DNA from: Clostridia bacterium
GTDB taxonomy: Bacteria > Bacillota_A > Clostridia > Christensenellales > Aristaeellaceae
Assembly (NCBI GenBank): GCA_017464225.1
Contig: JAFUDW010000001.1
Span: 1 to 7,144 of the forward strand
Length of the DNA stretch: 7,144 nucleotides
Direction: 5' to 3'
The number at the start of each line of letters is the position of its first letter. The first letter of the stretch is position 1. Under the pieces are notes generated by a model, which made no database searches, was not told the DNA's origin, and saw nothing but the letters and a program-made list of their open reading frames with translations. Of this stretch, positions 1-6,500 are shown one piece after another. A program made the position numbers and the translations under genes.

Positions 1-536
1 CCGAGGAGAAGCTTCCTGATACTCTGACGAGCTATTCTCCCTGCTTCCGCAAGGAAAAAGGTGCCCACGGCATAGAGGAGAGGGGCGTGTACCGTATCCA
101 TCAGTTTGAAAAGCAGGAGATGATCGTGGTCTGCAAGCCCGAGGACAGCATGGCCTGGTACAACAAGCTGTGGCAAAACACCGTTGATTTCTTCCGCAGC
201 ATGGATATCCCCGTGCGCACGCTGGAGTGCTGCTCCGGCGATCTGGCCGATCTGAAGGTGAAATCCTGCGACGTGGAGGCCTGGAGCCCCCGGCAGCAGA
301 AATACTTTGAAGTGGGCAGCTGCTCCAACCTGGGCGACGCCCAGAGCCGCCGCCTGGGCATCCGCGTCAAGGGCGCAGACGGCAAAAAGTACCTGCCCCA
401 CACCCTGAACAACACCGTGGTGGCCCCGCCCCGCATGCTGATCGCCTTCCTGGAAAACAACCTGCAGGCCGACGGCAGCATCCGCATCCCCGAGCCGCTG
501 CGCTGCTACATGGGCGGCATGACCGAGATCCGGTAA
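1..536 (+). CDS. serS: Seryl-tRNA synthetase, C-terminal part (5' end outside window)
   Basis: This class II aminoacyl-tRNA synthetase charges tRNA-Ser with serine in the cytoplasm. The reading frame is open from base 3, so only the last 177 codons are visible; the whole family protein is usually about 425 residues, and the N-terminal tRNA-binding coiled coil and motif 1 lie outside the window. Class II motif 2 is clear: CFRKE at about bases 57-71, then GAHG and YRIHQFEKQE. The later block EVGSCSNLGDAQSRRL matches the SerRS EVSSCSN..DFQARR serine/ATP-site region, and the tail DGSIRIPEPLRCYMGG matches the usual SerRS C-terminus. Motif 3 is divergent: HTLNNTVVAPPR instead of the common HTLNGSGLAVGR, with the arginine kept. 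An in-frame GTG at 87 is internal, not the start. It ends with TAA, and 123 bases without a gene separate it from glmM. Identity is secure; whether this is the only SerRS or a second copy cannot be told. Confidence 0.95.
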   Translation, partial: EEKLPDTLTSYSPCFRKEKGAHGIEERGVYRIHQFEKQEMIVVCKPEDSMAWYNKLWQNTVDFFRSMDIPVRTLECCSGDLADLKVKSCDVEAWSPRQQKYFEVGSCSNLGDAQSRRLGIRVKGADGKKYLPHTLNNTVVAPPRMLIAFLENNLQADGSIRIPEPLRCYMGGMTEIR

Positions 537-659
537 AAGGGCAAAGGACCCGTCCCCCCGATATGAGCGGAATCGAAAAAAACGACCTTGCTCTGCATCT
601 CATCACACATATTCAACCCACTTTCTTCATATTATATTAGAAAATCAAAGGAGATCTAA

Positions 660-2012
660 ATGGGCAAGTATTTTGGAACCGACGGCTTCCGCGGCGAAGC
701 CAATAAGGATCTGACCGCCATGCACGCCTTTAAGCTGGGGCGTTTTCTGGGAAATTATTACAGCAGCGCGGCCCGCAGGGCCAAGGTAGTGATCGGCAAG
801 GACACCCGCGCCAGCTGCTACATGCTGGAATACGCGCTGTGCGCCGGACTTACCAGCGCCGGCGCCGACGCCTACCTGCTGCACGTGACTACCACGCCCA
901 GCGTAAGCTACGTGGCCCGCACAGAGGGCTTTGATTGCGGCGCCATGATCAGCGCCAGCCACAACCCCTACTGGGACAACGGCATCAAGCTGCTCAACGG
1001 CCAGGGTGAAAAGATGGAGGACAGCGTGATCGCAAAGGCCGAGGCCTTCCTGGACGCCGAGGATACCGCTCCCTATGCCCAGCGCGAGCACATTGGCCGC
1101 GTGATCGACCATGCCGCGGGCCGCAACCGCTATATCGGCTATCTGATCAGCCTGGCCACCCACAGCTATAAAGGCGTGAAGGTGGGCCTGGACTGCTCTA
1201 ACGGCAGCACCTGGCAGCTGGGCGAAGCGGTATTCAAGGCCCTGGGCGCCGACGTCACCGTGGTGGCTAACCGCCCCGACGGCGAAAACATCAACCTGGG
1301 CTGCGGCAGCACCCATATTGAAAACCTGCGCAAGCTGGTGATGGACAATCACCTGGACGTGGGCTTTGCCTTTGACGGCGACGCCGACCGCTGCATCTGC
1401 GTGGACGAAAAGGGCCAGGTGGTCAACGGCGACCGCATTATGTATATTTATGCCGATTACATGAATAAGCGGGATAAGCTGGGGGAGACCCACGTGGTCA
1501 CCACGGTGATGAGCAATATGGGCCTGTACCGCGCGCTGGACGAGCTGGGCATCGGCTATGAGCAGACCGACGTGGGCGACCGCTTTGTATACGAGCGCAT
1601 GCACGAGCGGGGCGACCTGATCGGCGGCGAGGAGAGCGGCCACATCATCTTTTCCAAATATGCCAACACGGGCGACGGCCTTTTGACCGCCATCAAGCTC
1701 ATGCAGGCCATGCTGTCCCAGAAAAAACCCATGAGCGAGCTGCACGCCGCCATGAAGACCTATCCGCAGGTGCTTGTCAACGTGCGCGTGGACGACAAGC
1801 AGGCCGCGCTGAACGACGCCGACGTACAGGCCGCTAAGCGCGCCGCCGAGGAAAAGCTGGGCAAGGACGGCCGCGTGCTGCTGCGCAAGAGCGGCACTGA
1901 GCCGGTGGTGCGCGTGATGAGCGAAGCCGCCACCGAGGAGCAGGCCAAGGAAGCCGTAAGCGGCATCGTGGAAATGCTGCAAAAGAGCGGCCATGCCCTG
2001 AAAGAGGTATAA
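660..2012 (+). CDS. glmM: Phosphoglucosamine mutase GlmM
   Basis: Interconverts glucosamine-6-phosphate and glucosamine-1-phosphate, the step before UDP-GlcNAc synthesis for peptidoglycan. It is a 450-residue member of the alpha-D-phosphohexomutase superfamily, the normal length for GlmM. Signatures in order: N-terminal YFGTDGFRGEAN (residues 4-15); the phosphoserine loop SASHNP (98-103, phosphorylated Ser100); the metal-binding loop DGDAD (Asp239, Asp241, Asp243); the sugar-binding loop GEESGH (323-328); and the C-terminal phosphate-binding loop RKSGTEPVVRVM (409-420). Every catalytic element is present. The start is set by AAAGGAG (647-653), six bases before ATG. The stop is followed after only three bases by the start of the acetyltransferase gene, so the two are almost certainly co-transcribed and translationally coupled. 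The AT-rich stretch upstream (about 605-645) probably holds the promoter, but I find no convincing -35/-10 pair there. PgcA/ManB-type mutases are the alternative, but the GTDGFRG and SASHNP context and length favour GlmM. Confidence 0.96.
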   Translation: MGKYFGTDGFRGEANKDLTAMHAFKLGRFLGNYYSSAARRAKVVIGKDTRASCYMLEYALCAGLTSAGADAYLLHVTTTPSVSYVARTEGFDCGAMISASHNPYWDNGIKLLNGQGEKMEDSVIAKAEAFLDAEDTAPYAQREHIGRVIDHAAGRNRYIGYLISLATHSYKGVKVGLDCSNGSTWQLGEAVFKALGADVTVVANRPDGENINLGCGSTHIENLRKLVMDNHLDVGFAFDGDADRCICVDEKGQVVNGDRIMYIYADYMNKRDKLGETHVVTTVMSNMGLYRALDELGIGYEQTDVGDRFVYERMHERGDLIGGEESGHIIFSKYANTGDGLLTAIKLMQAMLSQKKPMSELHAAMKTYPQVLVNVRVDDKQAALNDADVQAAKRAAEEKLGKDGRVLLRKSGTEPVVRVMSEAATEEQAKEAVSGIVEMLQKSGHALKEV

Positions 2013-2015
2013 CGT

Positions 2016-2672
2016 ATGTATAAAGTTACAGAATTGTTTGATCTGGAACATACGCTGGCGGCCGATTACCTGCGGGGCTTTATCTATCCCCATGAAGCGC
2101 TGTCCGGCATCAAAGCGCTGATCCGCGCTTTGGGTGAAAAGCTGCCCTCCGAGGAATATGACCATCCGCGGGATACCGTATGGATCGCCAAGGACGCTAA
2201 AGTCTTCCCCTCCGCCTATATCGGCGGCGATGTGATCATCGGCCACGGCACAGAGGTGCGCCAATGCGCCTTCATCCGCGGCAGCGCGCTGATCGGCAGC
2301 GGCTGCGTCATCGGCAACAGCACCGAGCTGAAAAACGTGATCATCTTCGACAGCTGTCAGGTGCCCCATTACAACTATGTGGGCGACAGCATATTGGGCT
2401 ATCACGCGCACATGGGCGCCGGCGCCGTTACCAGCAATGTGAAGGGCGACCGCATGCCGGTAAAGCTGCGCGACGGCAGCGAGACCATGGAAACCGGGCT
2501 CAAAAAGATGGGCGCCATGCTGGGCGACTGGGCGGAGATCGGCTGCAACAGCGTGCTCAATCCCGGCACCATCATCGGCAGGAACGCCCAAGTATACCCG
2601 CTCACCAGCGTCCGCGGCACGGTGCCCGCCAACTGCATTCATAAGGGGCACGAGATCGTGGAAAAGCGATAA
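2016..2672 (+). CDS. GlmU-like stand-alone sugar-1-phosphate acetyltransferase (left-handed beta helix)
   Basis: A 218-residue hexapeptide-repeat protein that probably acetylates glucosamine-1-phosphate with acetyl-CoA, i.e. the acetyltransferase half of GlmU without the uridylyltransferase half. Residues 1-50 form a short N-terminal segment; residues 55-205 carry imperfect hexapeptide turns (IGGDVIIGHGTEV, IRGSALIGSGCVIG, IIGRNAQVYP). By eye alignment with E. coli GlmU, Arg88, Lys106, His118 and Tyr121 (in VPHYNYVGDS) and Asn141 (in GAGAVTSN, 134-141) match the GlmU residues that bind the sugar phosphate and the catalytic His363. About 18-20 extra residues after Asn141 (MPVKLRDG...TGLKKMGAMLGD) resemble the archaeal ST0452-type C-terminal domain more than E. 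coli GlmU. AAAGAGG (2001-2007), inside the end of glmM, serves the ATG. Its position directly after glmM fits a consecutive pathway step. Homologues are often annotated UDP-GlcNAc pyrophosphorylase, but no nucleotidyltransferase domain is present. A different sugar or acyl substrate remains possible. Confidence 0.82.
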   Translation: MYKVTELFDLEHTLAADYLRGFIYPHEALSGIKALIRALGEKLPSEEYDHPRDTVWIAKDAKVFPSAYIGGDVIIGHGTEVRQCAFIRGSALIGSGCVIGNSTELKNVIIFDSCQVPHYNYVGDSILGYHAHMGAGAVTSNVKGDRMPVKLRDGSETMETGLKKMGAMLGDWAEIGCNSVLNPGTIIGRNAQVYPLTSVRGTVPANCIHKGHEIVEKR

Positions 2673-2691
2673 TCCAAGTTCATTTCTATTC

Positions 2692-2718
2692 AAAGGCTGC
2701 TGAAAAGCAGCCTTTTTT
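2692..2718 (+). terminator. Intrinsic terminator of the glmM-acetyltransferase operon
   Basis: A perfect stem AAAGGCTGCT (2692-2701) pairs with AGCAGCCTTT (2706-2715) around a stable GAAA tetraloop, and the descending arm runs into six consecutive Ts (2713-2718). It lies 19 bases after the acetyltransferase stop codon. It is a canonical Rho-independent terminator and separates the glm unit from the toxin-antitoxin module. Confidence 0.95.
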
Positions 2719-2719
2719 G

Positions 2720-2748
2720 CTGACAAATACAAGAAAGCATGATATAAT
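2720..2748 (+). promoter_or_regulatory. Strong sigma-A-type promoter of the mntA-hepT module
   Basis: A -35 hexamer CTGACA (2720-2725, 5/6 to TTGACA), a 17-base spacer, and a perfect -10 TATAAT (2743-2748) preceded by the extended -10 TG (2740-2741). Transcription would start near 2755, giving a leader of only about 13 bases that consists essentially of the Shine-Dalgarno sequence. The -35 begins one base after the T-run of the preceding terminator. Confidence 0.85.
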
Positions 2749-2756
2749 GGCATGGG

Positions 2757-2761
2757 AGGAG
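2757..2761 (+). promoter_or_regulatory. Ribosome binding site deciding the mntA start
   Basis: AGGAG within GGGAGGAG ends six bases before the ATG at 2768. The frame is open further upstream (a TTG at 2717), but that codon lies in the terminator and before the promoter's predicted start point, so it cannot be used from this promoter. The ATG at 2780 is spaced too far from the site. Confidence 0.85.
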
Positions 2762-2767
2762 ATCAAC

Positions 2768-3085
2768 ATGATTTATACAATGAATGAAATCAAAGATCGC
2801 GTTGCGCCTGTCGCCAACAAGTATCAACTTCGCGCTGTATATCTGTTTGGCTCCTATGCCCGAAGCGAGGCCAAGGAGAACAGTGACGTGGATCTCCTTG
2901 TGGATCGGACCGGATCAATCATTAAAGGAATGTTTGATATGGGTTCGCTCTATGAAGACCTGAAAAACAGCATTGGGAAAAATATCGATCTGATCACAAC
3001 ACAAATGCTGGATCAGCCAGAAACGCAAAACCGTTCTCCCATCTTCGTCGCATCCGTTCAAAAAGAAAGGATACGTATTCTATGA
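2768..3085 (+). CDS. mntA: MNT-family nucleotidyltransferase, MntA-like antitoxin
   Basis: A 105-residue minimal nucleotidyltransferase of the DNA polymerase beta superfamily. The family signature GSX10DXD is exact: Gly28-Ser29, then ten residues, Asp40-Val-Asp42, preceded by the strand LRAVYLF. A third acidic residue, Asp74 in KNIDLIT, sits where the third metal ligand is expected. In studied MNT-HEPN pairs the MntA protein is the antitoxin and inactivates the HEPN toxin by transferring AMP from ATP to the tyrosine of its RX4HXY motif; that role is inferred here from the motif and the partner gene. It overlaps the next gene by four bases (ATGA), which implies translational coupling and linked dosage. 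The block is about 45% GC against about 61% in glmM, which suggests acquisition. The start is set by AGGAG at 2757-2761. All catalytic residues are intact, so this is probably an active enzyme. Confidence 0.9.
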   Translation: MIYTMNEIKDRVAPVANKYQLRAVYLFGSYARSEAKENSDVDLLVDRTGSIIKGMFDMGSLYEDLKNSIGKNIDLITTQMLDQPETQNRSPIFVASVQKERIRIL

Positions 3086-3426
3086 TTGCGAGAGATGAAC
3101 AAACACTGCGCCATATCCTTTCCCATTGTCAGGACGTGCAGCAGTTCATTCAGCGTTTTGGTTCTGATTATGACACCTTTATTCATGACAGAGCCTATTA
3201 TAACGCAGTTGCAATGTGCGTCATGCAAATTGGCGAGTTATCCAATGGCCTTTCTGATGAGTTTCGCGAATCCACAAAGGACCAGATGCCATGGGGTATG
3301 ATACGCGGAATGCGGAACTGGCTTGCGCACAGCTACAGCGAAATCGATTCAAAAGTATTATGGGAAACGGCGCGGAATGATTTACCAAAGGTTCTTTCGT
3401 TCTGCCAAAATCAATTCAATCATTGA
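3082..3426 (+). CDS. hepT: HEPN-domain (DUF86) RNase, HepT-like toxin
   Basis: A 114-residue, largely alpha-helical protein of the HepT/DUF86 family, the toxin half of MNT-HEPN modules. The catalytic HEPN motif RX4HXY is complete in RNWLAHSY: Arg78, His83 and Tyr85. HEPN proteins are metal-independent RNases that usually act as dimers; studied HepT toxins cleave RNA, including tRNA, and are silenced when their motif tyrosine is AMPylated by MntA. Other family marks are the DRAYYNAVAMCVMQIGEL helix (residues 36-53) and the WGMIRGMRNWLAH segment. The ATG overlaps the mntA stop as ATGA; a moderate AAGG (3067-3070) lies 11 bases upstream. The arrangement, antitoxin first and toxin second under one promoter, is typical of a toxin-antitoxin operon. 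Low GC matches mntA. The first parS site begins eight bases after the stop. With the motif complete, there is no sign of decay. Confidence 0.9.
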   Translation: MIARDEQTLRHILSHCQDVQQFIQRFGSDYDTFIHDRAYYNAVAMCVMQIGELSNGLSDEFRESTKDQMPWGMIRGMRNWLAHSYSEIDSKVLWETARNDLPKVLSFCQNQFNH

Positions 3427-3434
3427 TTTCTTTT
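3408..3434 (+). terminator. Possible weak terminator at the end of hepT
   Basis: AAATCAAT (3408-3415) can pair with ATTGATTT (3422-3429) around a six-base loop, followed by CTTTT (3430-3434). The stem has only two... G/C-containing pairs, so it would be weak, and it overlaps the hepT stop codon. Read-through from the module into addA is therefore plausible. Confidence 0.25.
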
Positions 3435-3449
3435 GTTTCACGTGAAACA
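3434..3449. promoter_or_regulatory. parS site 1 (ParB/Spo0J binding site)
   Basis: TGTTTCACGTGAAACA is a perfect 16-bp inverted repeat and fits the bacterial chromosomal parS consensus TGTTNCACGTGAAACA at every position. ParB binds such sites, clamps and slides along DNA, and recruits SMC for origin segregation. It lies in the gap just after hepT, not inside a gene. Confidence 0.93.
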
Positions 3450-3450
3450 T

Positions 3451-3479
3451 TTGAGTAGCAATGCCGTTTGTTATTCAAT
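3451..3479 (+). promoter_or_regulatory. Possible addA promoter squeezed between the two parS sites
   Basis: TTGAGT (3451-3456, 4/6 to the -35) and TTCAAT (3474-3479, 4/6 to the -10) are 17 bases apart. The -35 begins two bases after parS 1 ends, and the last -10 base is the first base of parS 2. Transcription would begin near 3486, inside parS 2. The match is weak and addA may instead be read from the mntA promoter. Confidence 0.25.
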
Positions 3480-3494
3480 GTTTCACGTGAAACA
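3479..3494. promoter_or_regulatory. parS site 2 (ParB/Spo0J binding site) in the addA leader
   Basis: A second exact TGTTTCACGTGAAACA, 45 bp centre to centre from the first and extended to an 18-bp palindrome by flanking A and T (3478-3495). It ends five bases before the addA Shine-Dalgarno sequence. ParB bound here would cover the addA 5' leader. Confidence 0.93.
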
Positions 3495-3499
3495 TATTT

Positions 3500-3504
3500 G
3501 GAGG
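3500..3504 (+). promoter_or_regulatory. Ribosome binding site deciding the addA start
   Basis: GGAGG lies five bases before the ATG at 3510. The frame is open upstream to a TTG at 3468, but that longer form would translate through parS 2 and has no Shine-Dalgarno sequence. The protein from 3510 begins MPQWTEAQQQAI, the normal N-terminal Q-motif region of AddA. Confidence 0.88.
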
Positions 3505-3509
3505 AAAAT

Positions 3510-6500
3510 ATGCCCCAGTGGACAGAGGCCCAACAGCAGGCCATCGATGCACGCAACAACGAAACGCTGGTCAGCGCGGCGGCAGGCAGCGGAAAAACAG
3601 CCGTGCTTATCGAGCATGTGCTTCAACTGCTCCGCGAAGGCGGCAAGGTGGATCGACTGCTGATCATCACCTTTACGCGGGCTGCCGCGGCGGAGCTGCG
3701 GGACAGATTGGTGGCCGCCTTGGATCAGGAAGCGGGACAGAATAAGCACTTGCGCCGGCAGATGCTTGCCGTTCGCCATGCCCATATTTCCACACTGCAT
3801 GTGTTCTGTCATCATATCCTGCGCATGCACTTTCAGGCGGCTGATATCGATCCCATGGCCAAGATCGGCGAGACCACCATGCTGGAGCCGCTGCTGACCC
3901 GCGCAGTGGATGAGAGCATGGAAGAGGTGTGCCAGAGCGAGGATGCCGATGATATCGCTCTGGTGGAACAGTATGGAGACGCGCAGATCGTGGATATGGC
4001 GCGGGAGCTGTACAGCTTTCTCCGCGCCCAGGCCGATCCCCATGGATGGATCGAGGAAAAGCTGAGCGATCCGGCGGGAGAAGGGCTTGAGCCCTTTTTG
4101 CTGCTGCTGCGCAAGGAAGCAATGATGTCTCTGGAAGGCGCAGATCAGCTTTGCAGGCAGGCTCTGTCGCTCACCGAGCGCCCTGGCGGGCCTGATTATC
4201 TGGCTACAACGCTGGAAAACGACCGGGCGTTGATCGACGCGCTGACGCAAGCGCTTCGCGCCGGACAAATCCCCACGGGCGATATCAAGTTTTCCGCCCG
4301 CGCCCGCGCGCCCAAGGGCGGAGAATATGACGCCGTTCTCACCGATCGATGCGTCAATCTGCGGGAAAACATGAAGGATTTGGTCAAGGAAGCGCTTTCC
4401 CTGCTGCCTGATGATTTGGAAGAAGCGCGAAGCGAAGTGGCATATACGTTGCCCGCTCTGCGCGCGCTGGTGCGCATGGTATGGAACATTGACGCCAAGT
4501 ACGCCAAATATAAGGAGGAGCGCAATCTTCTGGACTATGGCGACCTGGAGCATCTGGCGCTGAAAGCTTTGGAGGAAAAGCACGTTCGGGATTCAGTGGC
4601 ATCCGGCTTTGACGCCATCTTTGTGGATGAGTATCAGGATGTATCCGCCATTCAGGAGGCTATTGTTCGCCGCATCCACAATGAAAAGAACCGGCTGTTC
4701 ATGGTGGGCGATGTGAAACAGAGCATTTATCGCTTCCGTCTGGCTGATCCCACGCTGTTTCTCACCAAGTATGATCATTTTTCCGAGGATCCTGCCGCCA
4801 AAGGCCGCCGCATCCTGCTGAGCAGCAATTTCCGCAGCCGCGGCAATATCCTGGCGGCCACCAACTGCGTTTTTGAGCGCGCCATGCGCCGCGGCGCCAC
4901 GGAGATCGATTATGACGAGGCCGCCCATCTGCGCGCGGGCGCGCCTTCTACAGGCGATCCGCCCGTAGAGCTGCATATCATATCGGACGAGGTGGAGCAA
5001 AGCACGGAGGAAGCGGGGGAGAGCCGCAAAGGCTGGATGTATGAGGCGCAATTGGCCGCCCAGCGCATCAAAAGCCTGGTGGGCACGCCCATCCGGGATA
5101 AGGAGGGCCAGCGCGCCCTGCGATTCCGGGACTGTGTGATCCTGCTGCGCTCCGCCTCTGGCCACGCGCCGCAGATCGCCAAGATATTGGCGGATGCCGG
5201 CGTCCCGGCTTACAGCGACGCCGACGCGCAGTATTTTGAATTGCCCGAGGTGCGGGATATGATGAACGTGCTGCGGGTGATCGATAATCCTTACCAGGAT
5301 ATCCCGCTGCTCTCCGCCCTGCGCTGCCCCTGTTTTGCCTTTTCCAGCGAGCGGCTGGCCCGCATCCGCCTGACCGATGGCACCAGGCAAAAGCCCTTCT
5401 GGCAGATTTTCTATCCTTTGCGGGAGACCGACGCTGATGTGCGTCATTTCTGTGAAAAGATTGAGCAGTGGCGCTTCTGGTCGCAGCATCTGCACACCGA
5501 TCAGCTGATTTATAAGATCCTCCGGGATACCGGGCTGTACGCGCGGGCAGGCGCTCAGCGGGATGGCGGTGTACGTCAGGCCAACCTGCGCCTGCTGGCC
5601 GAGCGCGCCCAAGGCGAAGGCGTTCGCTTTTCGCTGCATACCTTCCTGGTCACCTCCGACGTAGCCCGGCGTATCAATGATGCGGGAACGGCCAAGGAGA
5701 TGAGCGAAAACGAAGACGTGGCCCGCATCATGACGCTGCATAAGTCGAAGGGTCTGGAATTCCCCGTGGTGATCTTGATGGAGCTGGCCCGGCACTTCCG
5801 CATGCCGGGGGATGGGGAAATACTGCGCTGCGACGCTGAGCAGGGGCTTGCCCTGAAACGCTGCGATGTGGAGCAGCGCATCACCGGGCATACGGCGGCG
5901 GGCCGCGCCTTGGAATACAAGCGCCGCCGGGAGATCAGGGCGGAAGAAGCCCGCCTTCTGTATGTGGATATGACCCGCGCCCGGGAGCAGCTGATCCTTT
6001 TGGCCTCCCCCCGCAATCTTGAAAACGACAGGCTGGCCTGGAGCCTGCCCGAGGGCGATTACGCCGCGGGCCAGGCCTCCTGCATGCTGGACTGGATCGG
6101 CCAGGCGGTCAATCCGGGATTGCAGTCAGGCCAGGATACGGCGTATATCGCTCCTAATGGCAGCCAATGGGATCTGCAATGGCACAACGGCGCCGATTTC
6201 AAACAGCATTTGCCTCCCGAAGCATCCTTTGTCATCCCCGATGGCTTGGGCAAGGTGGACAAGGATTTCCTTTCCACACCGCCCGAGCGCCGGCACCGTG
6301 TGCTCAAAATCAGCGTCACATCGCTGCTGCGTGGCGGCATCTTAGGCGATGATGAGGAGGAGACCATCGAGTCAAAGCGCCGGGAGCTGCATCTGGACAC
6401 GCTGCCCCAGGAAGTGCCCAATTTCATGCTGGAGAAAAAGCCTGGCGCAGCCGACCGGGGTACGGCCACACACAAGGCGCTCTGCGCCCTGGACATGGAG

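Noticed and set aside
588..640. A promoter for glmM built from TTGCTC (588-593) or TTCAAC (612-617) with AT-rich -10 candidates
   Set aside because: No pair has both reasonable hexamers and a 16-18 base spacer with a sensible start point relative to the ribosome binding site, so I did not annotate one.
645..2753. A 702-codon open frame on the - strand across glmM and the acetyltransferase
   Set aside because: It is antisense to two well-identified genes, codes for a low-complexity Ala/His/Val-rich product with no recognisable domain, and starts from the next operon. The lack of stops follows from the GC-rich sense codons avoiding TTA, CTA and TCA.
3434..3494. The paired palindromes as a transcription terminator, or as terminal inverted repeats of a small mobile element
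   Set aside because: Each palindrome has no loop and no T-run, so neither is a hairpin terminator. Only 29 bases lie between them, too few for an element, and the sequence matches parS exactly.
3433..3663. A short frame starting MFHVKH and repeating MFHVKH
   Set aside because: MFHVKH is simply the translation of the parS palindrome, which occurs twice; the rest runs in the wrong frame through the addA N-terminus.
4593..5891. A 432-codon open frame on the - strand inside addA, and a similar one at 3483-4583
   Set aside because: Both lie opposite a complete, motif-rich addA in the codon-aligned antisense frame and have no family likeness. They are composition artefacts.
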